A stretch of 64,000 nt of DNA from Platynereis dumerilii (taxonomy: Eukaryota > Annelida > Polychaeta > Phyllodocida > Nereididae): positions 372,001-436,000 of the forward strand of contig JAPTHN010000150.1 of assembly GCA_026936325.1 (NCBI GenBank). Reading direction: 5' to 3'. Under the pieces are notes generated by a model. That model saw only the letters and a program-made list of their open reading frames with translations, did no database searches and had not been told where the DNA came from. Below, one piece after another: positions 9,180 to 22,546 of the stretch (within the stretch, counting starts at the first letter, position 1; each line of letters begins with the position of its first letter). A program made the position numbers and the translations under genes.

Positions 9180-11602
9180 TGTTTTAAAATAGCAACTGAA
9201 ATATACAATTATTTGAGATGCTTCCCAAACATGATTGTAATTTTATTGAAGCAGCCTTTGAGCTATTAAAAAGTTATTTGAGAAATTGCAAGTGTTATAT
9301 TTCTAAGAACATTTGATTTCTTTTATGGAAACTGTTTCAGTGACTTTATAGTCACTTCCACCCCTTAAGCTTCAAAGCAGCTGCAGTTGAAAGCAGCAAA
9401 CAATTTCAATAATTTTTAAGTATAAAAACATGAGCAAAAGTCTCTTGGGCACATTATTCTGCAAGGCAGAAAAGCCAAGATGCCAGGACTGAGAGGAAAA
9501 ATAAAAAACCGCAAAACTGAAAGAGAAGTCAGACCGCATATTCCTTTAGAACCCCATCTCAAATTCAGTATTCCATATGCAATATGCATCTAGCTCATGT
9601 TATAATGTTTAATTGTAAATTACTATAAAACTGATAATGAAACAGCATCCTCTCTATAAGAACTGATAATGGTACTTTGCTATTGATGATGACAACTCAT
9701 ATTATGGCTCAAAAGAGGAATGACATACTGCTGCTGAGGAGGTCTGATGGAGCCTGATTGCATGACTGTCTGAAATTAGGTTACCCCACATAGAACATCA
9801 TGGAAGTGTTGTGGTCCTGATTTCTCGCAGAGAAAAGCAATACCAGATCATTTGATGCAAATTCGGTAGACAGAAACCACATTGACTACTTGTCATTAAG
9901 AAGTTCTTCAGTCAAAAATCGGTGCAAAGTTAAGACCCATTTATTTATGACGACAGATGGTTATTCTAATGTCAGAATGTACATATTCAGGAGTTATTAA
10001 AAAATAATACTTATATGTATTCAAAGATACTTTCATAGAGTCGATGCATCAGAATCAATCCTGTTTATGGTAGAATGATGCCAGTATCATTGTTGGAACA
10101 TATGGAATACTCAGCTGGGCTGTGTCTGATAATCTCCCAGAAAACCAATGTGTTCTAAAACAGGGACAAAATTCAGCTATACACGTACGTCCTAAAACAT
10201 CTTGACCCATCTGATGAATGACACTGAAGCCTACTTCAGAGAGGCAGGAAGTTTACCTAGGTAATTTAAGATTTTGTATATTTGAGCTCTTTACCTTGGA
10301 AACTGCTGTTGTAACTTTTGTTGACAAGTCACTTCCACCAGCCAAAGCAGCGTACAGTTGCAAGGAGTCTCTACTTTAGCAAACGTCTCTTGGGCACATT
10401 AGGGTATATCCCACAATGCAAGATACTAGAAGTGGGAGGGAAACGCGAGCTGGAGGCCAAACTTCCCAAGGAGTAAGACCATACATTATATTTCCCTTTG
10501 CCAGGTCAGGTTCTGGGATCTCAACACTTCGCAATGCATGCACCAGACAATTTGTTATCTTTTCTTCTGTAATTTTATATGTAATATAGCATCTAAACAC
10601 TGTCAGCAAATTTGGTGAAATTAGACACTGGCTATCATCTATTGTACTCAATAAGCCAAATAAAATTCGTCTCACATATTTGTTTCACATCTTGTGTCTC
10701 AAGTCATGTCAAGTCAAAACAAAAAAAGAAGGAACCACCAAAGCCATGGATCAAATAAAGAAGTTTGTCAAAATAGTCGGGAGATCCCCAAGCTTCAAAA
10801 CAAGAGCTATAATTAGGAACTGTCAACAACATTTGTAACATTGGCAGGTCATTAGAACCCATTACTCTAAGTCTGCTGCCCATTCTAAGAAGCTGTAAGA
10901 TGCTATGTCAAAACATTTTTCGTTTACCAAAATTTAACTGAGGGCAAAAACTAACACGTAGGCATGACATATTATATACACTTATTTCATTAGTTATAAT
11001 TCAGTTTTGGAACACTGAAATCGTGCATGAAACTCATTCAATTTACAAAATCAACCATCAGAGTATATTAAAAAGTTTCAACATCAAAAAACCTTGTAAA
11101 TTCCACATATGATGAAACAAACAAGCAAACAAGCACTAATGACTACATTAGCTGAGTACTAAAGCCAGCATTAGATGGGAATAGCATTGTGGATAGTACT
11201 AAATAAGGGATACATGTAACAGTCTGAGATGCTCCTAAATATTTATCATGACAGTTAATGTTTCGCAAGCAGCACTCAGGGATGTCCTGTGGGTTCTAGA
11301 TAACAAGTATGTAGATACATTTGCAGGAAGTCTTTGCTATATACAACATCATATTCCATACTTAATGGGTAATGAGGAGTTTTAATGGCACATGCTAAGC
11401 CTTGTGGTAGCGATGTTCAGTGGAAAATGAGACAAAAAATGGCACAATATTTTTATAAATCGCCCCCGGAAGCTAGTTTTCTAGTTATCTGTCTCTTTAC
11501 ATAATTCCTGCCTAGCACCAACCTGCTATCCCTATATCTTTTGATCTTCCCCTCTATTGATGTATCCATCCAACTATCCATCTTACCTCATACCTCTGCA
11601 CT
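9180..11602 (+). repeat. Macrorepeat A body, no gene
   Basis: This is non-coding unit sequence with two internal copies of a conserved module (GCAAACGTCTCTTGGGCACA) at about 9,433 (GCAAAAG variant) and 10,379. Open frames such as 10,376-10,675 (minus) recur only because the block is duplicated, and they show no known domain. Confidence 0.55.
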
Positions 11603-12629
11603 AGGGTGATGCAAAAAAGTGAAGTTTGAAATGTTAAAGGGGCACCCCCTGAAGTTGTTCCAATATATAAAAAAAAAATTCAGTAAAAATTTGAGCTCAA
11701 TCGGACAAAAATTAGAGGGTGCTACCGCATCATGAAAATTAACATTAGTATTCAATATGAAAATATCCAATTATTCGGCATGTAGCGAGTTCAACTATAC
11801 CTGGTGCACCAAACCAATGCGGCATGGTCATAATTTTTGGGTCTGGTTGTAAGAACAGCGGATCAATGCAAATTTGGATTATTTTTGACTTCCCCATGTT
11901 GCTACCACCAGACTTATAAAGATAAAATAGTCGAAATATACCAAACTCGCGGTATTTAATAACATGACGAGTTTCCATGTTACAGATATAAAAGGTACTT
12001 CAAAAGATGGAGCATGAAAAGAGCTTTAATTTGAATACCAACACTGCTATACTCTGACCATCTGGCCCCGTTGAATTAGCTTATTTGGTCATTAACAATT
12101 ATTTGCGAAAATTCCCAATATTCAAAGCACTGATGTAATACTGTAGAATATAGCAACATAGTAATGTTGGTATTCAAATTAAAGCTCTTTTCCTGTTTAA
12201 TAAGATGGTGTAACTTAAATTTGTGTACCTATATTCCTGGTCATGTTATTCAATACCGCGTCTAACCATGATGCTGTAAAAATCAGGCAAAATTTGTTGC
12301 TTTAGGAGTGCCCTGTAGCCTGAAATGACCCGATTTTGGCAAACTATGAATGGATTTGTAATGAGAATAGTGGGAAGCTTAAGTAAGAAAAAAATTACCA
12401 ACACTCTAGTGGTAGGATACCTTCCTTCACCCATCACCCATAAAACTGGGATTTCGCCCATTGCAATAGGCCTACAATGTTATATTTCAAATTGCGGTAG
12501 CACCCTCTAAAATTTGTCCGATTTGACTCAAATTTTTACTGAATTTTTTTTCATATATTGGAACATATTTGGGGGGTGCCCCATTGAAAATTCACAAGTT
12601 TATTTTTTGTGCGCAATCTGCATCACCCT
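11603..12629. mobile_element. Foldback/TIR DNA transposon, non-autonomous, copy 1
   Basis: The ends are AGGGTGATGCA and TGCATCACCCT and begin inverted arms about 130 bp long: GGGGCACCCCCTGAAG matches the complement of the right-hand GGGGGTGCCCC block, and GAGGGTGCTACCGCA at 11,712-11,726 matches TGCGGTAGCACCCTC at 12,493-12,507. The flanks are ACT at 11,600-11,602 and ACT at 12,630-12,632, a probable 3-bp target duplication. A nested inverted repeat lies inside. The related unit at about 26,320-26,340 lacks the element. No transposase was found; superfamily unknown. Confidence 0.85.
12017..12191. repeat. Nested inverted repeat inside the foldback element
   Basis: AGAGCTTTAATTTGAATACC within 12,017-12,045 pairs with GGTATTCAAATTAAAGCTCT within 12,163-12,191. 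Arms are about 29 bases with one or two mismatches, around a 117-base centre. The centre sits near the middle of the 1,027-bp transposon. A copy lies 5,784 bases downstream. Confidence 0.75.
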
Positions 12630-12655
12630 ACTCTGCACCTTAACTTCGGTTTGTC

Positions 12656-12796
12656 TATCACTCTGCATCTCTATCTATCTGTCTATCTCTTTATCTGTAT
12701 ATCTCTCTAATCTATCTCTCTATCTCTCTATCTCTCTATCTCTCTATCTCTCTATCCCTCTATCTCGCTATCTCTCTATCTATCTATCTTTTTATC
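12656..12796 (+). repeat. CTAT/CTCTAT microsatellite
   Basis: An impure tract of TCTATC and CTCTAT words. It occupies the same place in the unit as the purer tract at 26,369-26,505. The long open frame through it (reading Leu-Ser-Ile-Tyr repeats) is an artefact. Confidence 0.85.
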
Positions 12797-14380
12797 TATT
12801 TAACTAGGAAGTCATCAATCGATACATATATAATATTATCTATCTACGGAACAACAAAATAATCGTTCAAAATTAAACTGGATCTTTGCCATTTTGGCCA
12901 GTGGAACCTAATACCACCAACCTTGCGACATGACAACCGTTCGCATAGATCTGCTACATTTGCACAAATCAGCATTTTGTGTTTTGATTCAGAAGTATGG
13001 AAATTTATCCCAAATCTCTATGCATTTACTATACATTAAAAACATTCTACTCATTGTATGCCTTTAATGAACGGTACCAAAATAAAAAAAATACGAATGA
13101 TTTATTAACAATTAAACCAATGCTGTGACAAATCATTCGTCAGGATCTTTTTGATAATTACTTAATCATTCCTATCCTTCGTTATGAGGCCAGAAGAAAA
13201 TGAGCCTTACTTGATTAGAGTGTGAAACTAATTTCCATTAGTTAATGGAGTTTCCAGGCATTAATTGCGGAATTATTCCTCTTTTCATGGTTAATCACTT
13301 CTTGAGGCTAGCAGATATGAGGCTGCTGATCGTTGACATTTTAGTCTGTGGTAGTAAGGCTACTGACAAAATTTCATTCACAAGTTATTGCAAAACCTAA
13401 CACCACACTCCATAGATGGTGAAGTTGCAAAAGAGAAATGACCATTATTCATGTCAGTGGTACTAATGTTATGATTTGGCTCAGACAGGAAGGTGTTACC
13501 AGATAAAAAGGCTTAATGGGTGCTCTATATATATATTGCTAAATCTCTGAAATTAGATAACCCAAGACAAAAATGTAAAGCTACTGAAGTCTTGTCCAGA
13601 AGATTTATGCAAGCTGCTTACAAGCAAATTCAATAGAAAGCTAGTCGTGTATGTGAAAAGTTCTGTCTCATTCAAAGTATGCTTTAATATTATTTTAAAA
13701 CTTAGCAAACGTCTCTTAGGCACATTAGAAGCCACCTCATATGCAAGATATGATAATATCGCATTATACATTCATTATATGTTTGTGCATCTTCACTACC
13801 AGACTGAGCTCAAGTACAATACAATAGCAAATTCTTTTTTTAAGTCCTAGTGACATAAAGATGCCATTTTGGCAACTTCTGCATAAGAACAGAACCTGAT
13901 ACCTTCCTAATGATGATCTCCGATTTTGGCTTAAGACAGGAATGAGATATCAGAAGAAAAGGCCGGTGGGGCTTGCATGGCTCTGTGAAATTAGATAATC
14001 TTACGTAGATAGAAGTGTTGTGGTCATGATTTCTCACAGTGAAGAGCAATACATGTTTTATTGCAAATTTGGCAGACAGCAACCATATTGACTATTTGTC
14101 ATTCAGAGGTTCTCCAGAACAAAAGCTTCCTGAAGTTATAACACTCTATACAACCAATATATTCCTGGAGTTATTCAAAGAGAACACTCACACCCATTCA
14201 TTTAAGATGGTTTCACTGTCTTATTTTATCAGAATTTATTTTGTTCATGGTTGTATAATGTCAGTATGTATTGTATCATTGCAATACGGAGTACTCAGCT
14301 TCTTGGGCAATAAGGCAGAGAAGCCAAGATGCTAGAAGTGTGAGGGTAACGAGAGCTTGAGGCTAAACTTCCCAAGAAGT
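12797..14380 (+). repeat. Macrorepeat A body, no gene
   Basis: It contains landmark blocks ACCTTGCGACATGACAACCG (12,922) and GGAGTTTCCAGGCATTAATTG (13,249), both seen again at about 21,080/21,379 and 26,620/26,946, and then the compressed unit with the GCAAACGTCTCTTAGGCACA module at 13,705. Nothing coding is supported. Confidence 0.55.
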
Positions 14381-14767
14381 ATGACTAGACAAGGATGCCC
14401 TTCGACACATGGAGACGTCTCAGATTGTGGTTCAAGTTGGAAGGTGACACAACATGAAAAGGCCTAATGGGATCTTAATTACTGAATGCTTGAAACGAGA
14501 TAACCTCAGACAAAAGTGTAAAGTCCCTGAAGTCCTATGCAAGCCGCTTTCGACATAAAGCTACAACATTGACTGTCTCATTAGGAAGCTTTTCTGGAAA
14601 AAAATTAATGTACTTCTTATAGTTGCTTGTTTTTTTATGCTGTTAGTGTCTATTCAATGTTGTTTGTCTATTCAAAGTCTGTAAATCTTATTGACGGTTA
14701 TTTTCATAAGGTTGGATCCAAGTATGTGTTGCCAGAATTATTGAAAGTATGTCCCAAGTAATGCGAT

Positions 14768-14958
14768 GTTAAAGGTACTTTTATTTAATGTGGGTGGCCA
14801 AGCTAAATCAGTGACCTTTTTCTAGTTGGGCCCACGGCACTTGCAATTTACGTCTGATGCAAACAGCACAGTCGTGGAATGACATGATGGCAAGCCTGGG
14901 GATTGAACCTTGGTCCATCGCTTGTAAGGCAAGCTATCTACTGACTGAGCTATAGGGG
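14768..14958 (-). mobile_element. tRNA-derived SINE, duplicate of the 8,984 copy
   Basis: It is carried to this position by the 5,784-bp duplication and is not an independent insertion. Confidence 0.65.
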
Positions 14959-17386
14959 CTGACTGTTTTAAAATAGCAACTGAAATATACAATTATTTGA
15001 GATGCTTCCCAAACATGATTGTAATTTTATTGAAGCAGCCTTTGAGCTATTAAAAAGTTATTTGAGAAATTGCAAGTGTTATATTTCTAAGAACATTTGA
15101 TTTCTTTTATGGAAACTGTTTCAGTGACTTTATAGTCACTTCCACCCCTTAAGCTTCAAAGCAGCTGCAGTTGAAAGCAGCAAACAATTTCAATAATTTT
15201 TAAGTATAAAAACATGAGCAAAAGTCTCTTGGGCACATTATTCTGCAAGGCAGAAAAGCCAAGATGCCAGGACTGAGAGGAAAAATAAAAAACCGCAAAA
15301 CTGAAAGAGAAGTCAGACCGCATATTCCTTTAGAACCCCATCTCAAATTCAGTATTCCATATGCAATATGCATCTAGCTCATGTTATAATGTTTAATTGT
15401 AAATTACTATAAAACTGATAATGAAACAGCATCCTCTCTATAAGAACTGATAATGGTACTTTGCTATTGATGATGACAACTCATATTATGGCTCAAAAGA
15501 GGAATGACATACTGCTGCTGAGGAGGTCTGATGGAGCCTGATTGCATGACTGTCTGAAATTAGGTTACCCCACATAGAACATCATGGAAGTGTTGTGGTC
15601 CTGATTTCTCGCAGAGAAAAGCAATACCAGATCATTTGATGCAAATTCGGTAGACAGAAACCACATTGACTACTTGTCATTAAGAAGTTCTTCAGTCAAA
15701 AATCGGTGCAAAGTTAAGACCCATTTATTTATGACGACAGATGGTTATTCTAATGTCAGAATGTACATATTCAGGAGTTATTAAAAAATAATACTTATAT
15801 GTATTCAAAGATACTTTCATAGAGTCGATGCATCAGAATCAATCCTGTTTATGGTAGAATGATGCCAGTATCATTGTTGGAACATATGGAATACTCAGCT
15901 GGGCTGTGTCTGATAATCTCCCAGAAAACCAATGTGTTCTAAAACAGGGACAAAATTCAGCTATACACGTACGTCCTAAAACATCTTGACCCATCTGATG
16001 AATGACACTGAAGCCTACTTCAGAGAGGCAGGAAGTTTACCTAGGTAATTTAAGATTTTGTATATTTGAGCTCTTTACCTTGGAAACTGCTGTTGTAACT
16101 TTTGTTGACAAGTCACTTCCACCAGCCAAAGCAGCGTACAGTTGCAAGGAGTCTCTACTTTAGCAAACGTCTCTTGGGCACATTAGGGTATATCCCACAA
16201 TGCAAGATACTAGAAGTGGGAGGGAAACGCGAGCTGGAGGCCAAACTTCCCAAGGAGTAAGACCATACATTATATTTCCCTTTGCCAGGTCAGGTTCTGG
16301 GATCTCAACACTTCGCAATGCATGCACCAGACAATTTGTTATCTTTTCTTCTGTAATTTTATATGTAATATAGCATCTAAACACTGTCAGCAAATTTGGT
16401 GAAATTAGACACTGGCTATCATCTATTGTACTCAATAAGCCAAATAAAATTCGTCTCACATATTTGTTTCACATCTTGTGTCTCAAGTCATGTCAAGTCA
16501 AAACAAAAAAAGAAGGAACCACCAAAGCCATGGATCAAATAAAGAAGTTTGTCAAAATAGTCGGGAGATCCCCAAGCTTCAAAACAAGAGCTATAATTAG
16601 GAACTGTCAACAACATTTGTAACATTGGCAGGTCATTAGAACCCATTACTCTAAGTCTGCTGCCCATTCTAAGAAGCTGTAAGATGCTATGTCAAAACAT
16701 TTTTCGTTTACCAAAATTTAACTGAGGGCAAAAACTAACACGTAGGCATGACATATTATATACACTTATTTCATTAGCTATAATTCAGTTTTGAAACACT
16801 GAAATCGTGCATGAAACTCATTCAATTTACAAAATCAACCATCAGAGTATATTAAAAAGTTTCAACATCAAAAAACCTTGTAAATTCCACATATGATGAA
16901 ACAAACAAGCAAACAAGCACTAATGACTACATTAGCTGAGTACTAAAGCCAGCATTAGATGGGAATAGCATTGTGGATAGTACTAAATAAGGGATACATG
17001 TAACAGTCTGAGATGCTCCTAAATATTTATCATGACAGTTAATGTTTCGCAAGCAGCACTCAGGGATGTCCTGTGGGTTCTAGATAACAAGTATGTAGAT
17101 ACATTTGCAGGAAGTCTTTGCTATATACAACATCATATTCCATACTTAATGGGTAATGAGGAGTTTTAATGGCACATGCTAAGCCTTGTGGTAGCGATGT
17201 TCAGTGGAAAATGAGACAAAAAATGGCACAATATTTTTATAAATCGCCCCCGGAAGCTAGTTTTCTAGTTATCTGTCTCTTTACATAATTCCTGCCTAGC
17301 ACCAACCTGCTATCCCTATATCTTTTGATCTTCCCCTCTATTGATGTATCCATCCAACTATCCATCTTACCTCATACCTCTGCACT

Positions 17387-18413
17387 AGGGTGATGCAAAA
17401 AAGTGAAGTTTGAAATGTTAAAGGGGCACCCCCTGAAGTTGTTCCAATATATAAAAAAAAAATTCAGTAAAAATTTGAGCTCAATCGGACAAAAATTAGA
17501 GGGTGCTACCGCATCATGAAAATTAACATTAGTATTCAATATGAAAATATCCAATTATTCGGCATGTAGCGAGTTCAACTATACCTGGTGCACCAAACCA
17601 ATGCGGCATGGTCATAATTTTTGGGTCTGGTTGTAAGAACAGCGGATCAATGCAAATTTGGATTATTTTTGACTTCCCCATGTTGCTACCACCAGACTTA
17701 TAAAGATAAAATAGTCGAAATATACCAAACTCGCGGTATTTAATAACATGACGAGTTTCCATGTTACAGATATAAAAGGTACTTCAAAAGATGGAGCATG
17801 AAAAGAGCTTTAATTTGAATACCAACACTGCTATACTCTGACCATCTGGCCCCGTTGAATTAGCTTATTTGGTCATTAACAATTATTTGCGAAAATTCCC
17901 AATATTCAAAGCACTGATGTAATACTGTAGAATATAGCAACATAGTAATGTTGGTATTCAAATTAAAGCTCTTTTCCTGTTTAATAAGATGGTGTAACTT
18001 AAATTTGTGTACCTATATTCCTGGTCATGTTATTCAATACCGCGTCTAACCATGATGCTGTAAAAATCAGGCAAAATTTGTTGCTTTAGGAGTGCCCTGT
18101 AGCCTGAAATGACCCGATTTTGGCAAACTATGAATGGATTTGTAATGAGAATAGTGGGAAGCTTAAGTAAGAAAAAAATTACCAACACTCTAGTGGTAGG
18201 ATACCTTCCTTCACCCATCACCCATAAAACTGGGATTTCGCCCATTGCAATAGGCCTACAATGTTATATTTCAAATTGCGGTAGCACCCTCTAAAATTTG
18301 TCCGATTTGACTCAAATTTTTACTGAATTTTTTTTCATATATTGGAACATATTTGGGGGGTGCCCCATTGAAAATTCACAAGTTTATTTTTTGTGCGCAA
18401 TCTGCATCACCCT
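17387..18413. mobile_element. Foldback/TIR DNA transposon, copy 2
   Basis: This is the 11,603-12,629 element carried along by the 5,784-bp duplication, with the same ACT flanks. It is not an independent insertion. Confidence 0.85.
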
Positions 18414-18439
18414 ACTCTGCACCTTAACTTCGGTTTGTC

Positions 18440-18580
18440 TATCACTCTGCATCTCTATCTATCTGTCTATCTCTTTATCTGTATATCTCTCTAATCTATC
18501 TCTCTATCTCTCTATCTCTCTATCTCTCTATCTCTCTATCCCTCTATCTCGCTATCTCTCTATCTATCTATCTTTTTATC
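18440..18580 (+). repeat. CTAT/CTCTAT microsatellite, duplicate
   Basis: This is the second copy of the 12,656-12,796 tract. Its length is unchanged, which fits a very recent duplication because such tracts change length quickly. Confidence 0.85.
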
Positions 18581-20164
18581 TATTTAACTAGGAAGTCATC
18601 AATCGATACATATATAATATTATCTATCTACGGAACAACAAAATAATCGTTCAAAATTAAACTGGATCTTTGCCATTTTGGCCAGTGGAACCTAATACCA
18701 CCAACCTTGCGACATGACAACCGTTCGCATAGATCTGCTACATTTGCACAAATCAGCATTTTGTGTTTTGATTCAGAAGTATGGAAATTTATCCCAAATC
18801 TCTATGCATTTACTATACATTAAAAACATTCTACTCATTGTATGCCTTTAATGAACGGTACCAAAATAAAAAAAATACGAATGATTTATTAACAATTAAA
18901 CCAATGCTGTGACAAATCATTCGTCAGGATCTTTTTGATAATTACTTAATCATTCCTATCCTTCGTTATGAGGCCAGAAGAAAATGAGCCTTACTTGATT
19001 AGAGTGTGAAACTAATTTCCATTAGTTAATGGAGTTTCCAGGCATTAATTGCGGAATTATTCCTCTTTTCATGGTTAATCACTTCTTGAGGCTAGCAGAT
19101 ATGAGGCTGCTGATCGTTGACATTTTAGTCTGTGGTAGTAAGGCTACTGACAAAATTTCATTCACAAGTTATTGCAAAACCTAACACCACACTCCATAGA
19201 TGGTGAAGTTGCAAAAGAGAAATGACCATTATTCATGTCAGTGGTACTAATGTTATGATTTGGCTCAGACAGGAAGGTGTTACCAGATAAAAAGGCTTAA
19301 TGGGTGCTCTATATATATATTGCTAAATCTCTGAAATTAGATAACCCAAGACAAAAATGTAAAGCTACTGAAGTCTTGTCCAGAAGATTTATGCAAGCTG
19401 CTTACAAGCAAATTCAATAGAAAGCTAGTCGTGTATGTGAAAAGTTCTGTCTCATTCAAAGTATGCTTTAATATTATTTTAAAACTTAGCAAACGTCTCT
19501 TAGGCACATTAGAAGCCACCTCATATGCAAGATATGATAATATCGCATTATACATTCATTATATGTTTGTGCATCTTCACTACCAGACTGAGCTCAAGTA
19601 CAATACAATAGCAAATTCTTTTTTTAAGTCCTAGTGACATAAAGATGCCATTTTGGCAACTTCTGCATAAGAACAGAACCTGATACCTTCCTAATGATGA
19701 TCTCCGATTTTGGCTTAAGACAGGAATGAGATATCAGAAGAAAAGGCCGGTGGGGCTTGCATGGCTCTGTGAAATTAGATAATCTTACGTAGATAGAAGT
19801 GTTGTGGTCATGATTTCTCACAGTGAAGAGCAATACATGTTTTATTGCAAATTTGGCAGACAGCAACCATATTGACTATTTGTCATTCAGAGGTTCTCCA
19901 GAACAAAAGCTTCCTGAAGTTATAACACTCTATACAACCAATATATTCCTGGAGTTATTCAAAGAGAACACTCACACCCATTCATTTAAGATGGTTTCAC
20001 TGTCTTATTTTATCAGAATTTATTTTGTTCATGGTTGTATAATGTCAGTATGTATTGTATCATTGCAATACGGAGTACTCAGCTTCTTGGGCAATAAGGC
20101 AGAGAAGCCAAGATGCTAGAAGTGTGAGGGTAACGAGAGCTTGAGGCTAAACTTCCCAAGAAGT

Positions 20165-21881
20165 AGACCCTACATTATATTGTCATAGCTTCAAAACTGA
20201 ATTTGGTGAAACTAGACACAGTGACTGGCTAACATTTATTTTACTTAATAAGCCATGTAAAGGTTGTCTCTCATCTTATGTTTCAAGTCATGTCAAGTAA
20301 AAAAAAAACAAAAGGAACCATGGAAACCATGGACCAAATGAAGAAGTTTGTCAAAATTGTCTCAAGATCCCCGAGCCTCAAAATAAGAGCTATAATTAGG
20401 AGCTGTCAACAACATTTGTAATGATGGTAGGTCATTAGACCTCATAACTGCTAGTCTGCCATGCAGTTTAAGAAGCTTTAAGATGCTATGTAAAAACATT
20501 CTTCAGTTACTATACTCGTAGATTAAATGTAATTGAATGCAAAACCAACATGTGTACATAACATAATACTTATTTCATCTCATACATGTATGTGTCTGAT
20601 GCTCATTAATTTTGCCTACATATATTTGTAATTAGATGAATAAGTATTTACTTACTTCCTTATATAATTTACTTTCAGAACATTGAAATTGTACATGAAA
20701 CTTGTAAAGGTTGTATAGAAACCAAATTGACCACCACAGCACAATGTTTCCACATGAAAGAACCTTGTAAATTCCTCATATATTAAGAAACAGACATGCA
20801 TACAAGTACTAATGCTGACATTAGCGGAGTATCAACACAAACATCAGATGAGAATAGCATCATGGATGGTACTAAGTAAGGGATTAGTCAGGGATATCAG
20901 TCTGGGTAGCCCTAAAAGATTTATCATGACAGTCCATGTTTCACAAGCAGCACTTAGGGACACCCTGTGGGTTAAAGATAACAGGTAGTAGCTACATTTG
21001 CTGGAAGTTTTTGCTAAATACACTGTTATATTGCATACTAACTGGGAAATATGGTGTGGGAACCTGATACCACCAGCCTTGAGATATGACAACCGTAAGC
21101 ACAAACCTACTACATTTTCACAAATTAGCATTCTAAGGTTTGAAGAACCATGGAAGCCCATTCTATGAACATCAAACTATACATCAAAATTAAATGTACA
21201 CACAATATGGCCCTTCGAAAATTTAAATTATTAATTATCAATTAAAGCAATGCCATGAAGAATCATCTGTCATGATCATTGTGAGATTTACTCCATCATA
21301 TTTCTAACCTTGGCTATGAGGCCAGAAGAAATAAGCCATACTTGTCCAGAGTGTGAAACTAATTTCCATCAGTAAATGGAGTTTCCAGGCATTAATTGCG
21401 GCATTATTCCTCTTTTCATGGTTAATGACTTCTCCGTCAAGATAGCAGTTGTAAAGCTGCTGATGAAATTTCACTTCACAAGTTATAGAAAAACCCAAAA
21501 CCACACTCCGGAGATATTGCCAAAAAATGTAAGTTTAATCCAATCAAACACTGTTAACAAATTAGGCTTAATGTGCCTTAAACTGAAACTGCATTTACGT
21601 GAAGTTACGCATATTTCAATTTTTATCAATGTCTCAAAACTGTAAAACCTCAGTCCTTCAGTGGTAATCATGTTAAATGCCAGCATAACATTTTCCAAAG
21701 TCTCTACCAGCTATCATCTAGCATACCAAAGATTTATATCTTGTTGACACCTGCTGACAAGCTGAGAGAGAGTAATATGAGCTGTTGGAGTAACATCAAA
21801 GACAAGTCAAATAGATTTTATTTGTTTCTTGAAGAAACTGAGGCAGACCAATTTGGGAAGATACTGTTTTTGCTTCAGTAA
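20165..21881 (+). repeat. Macrorepeat A, remainder of compressed unit 3
   Basis: It continues unit 3 beyond the duplication. Matches include CATGTCAAGT with AAGGAACCATGG (about 20,290-20,330; compare 10,700 and 25,400), the TTATCATGACAGT block (20,920), the GATATGACAACCG block (21,082) and the GGAGTTTCCAGGCATTAATTG block (21,379). No gene is supported. Confidence 0.65.
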
Positions 21882-22546
21882 TAGATTCAAAATTCAAACA
21901 GCAAGATGGAGTGATGAAGGAAAAGTTGCAGAAACTTTGAATTTAACAGCTCTGATCCAGCTGGGGAATCCATTAGTAAAATGATGTGGATTTCAGTTAA
22001 ATTTTTGTGTAATGGCATGACCAGTTAATAGCAAAGTTATGGTAGATATTTGAATATAGCAATAAAATCTCTTCAAAGTACAATTGTTGATGAACGAATT
22101 TCCACAATGAAGTCGTAAAAGAGAAATTACAATTTTTCATGCACATATGTGTTATGATGTAAGAAGTAATCGATATGAAAAGGGTAATGTAATGTAACTA
22201 AACACCAATGTTACACCATGACATACATTTTGTTGTGTGATGATCAATCAGTCTGCACTAGTAGTATTCTTATATGTAATGATATGCATTATGCAGTATC
22301 GAAGAACATTATGTACTAATCCTACACTAAAACTCCATCAATATGCCAACCAGGTATGACTATAATGCGATGCCCTTCTACACATGAAGATATCTCAGAT
22401 TTGGCTCATATAGCCTCATAATGGCAGGTGATAACAGATAAAAAGGCCTTATAGGAGCTTAATTACTCTGATTCTGAAATGAGATACCCTCAGACAAAAT
22501 TTCCAAGTCCCTGAAGCCTCAAGAGAAGAGGTTGGCAAGCTGCTTT

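Larger units (their letters stand above)
7888..14380 (+). repeat. Macrorepeat family A, units 2 and 3 (first duplicate)
   Basis: A long unit runs from about 7,888 to 13,400, ending with a GGAGTTTCCAGGCATTAATTG block at 13,249. A compressed unit then begins near 13,400 and repeats the earlier landmark order (TTGCAAAAGAGAAAT, then GCAAACGTCTCTTAGGCACA). It continues after the duplication at 20,165-21,880. No protein gene is supported in these units. Transposons inside them are listed separately. Confidence 0.7.
8597..14380 (+). repeat. Tandem segmental duplication, copy 1 (5,784 bp)
   Basis: The block starting ATGACTAGACAAGG at 8,597 is repeated from 14,381 with a fixed offset of 5,784 bases. 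In the parts compared by eye the copies are almost identical; I saw two substitutions (10,994 against 16,778 and 11,010 against 16,794). The joint at 14,380/14,381 shows a 2-3 base overlap (GT or GTA) shared by both outer flanks. It could be a very recent unequal exchange or a duplicated haplotype in the assembly. Confidence 0.95.
14381..20164 (+). repeat. Tandem segmental duplication, copy 2 (5,784 bp)
   Basis: This is the second copy of the 8,597-14,380 block in direct orientation. It carries the same SINE, the same foldback transposon and the same CTAT tract at the same relative positions. Beyond 20,164 the sequence continues with AGACCCTACATT, which has no counterpart after 14,380. Confidence 0.95.

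Noticed and set aside
10376-10675. 99-codon open frame present twice (also at 16,160)
   Set aside because: Both copies lie in the 5,784-bp duplication, so agreement is not evidence of selection. No domain is visible.
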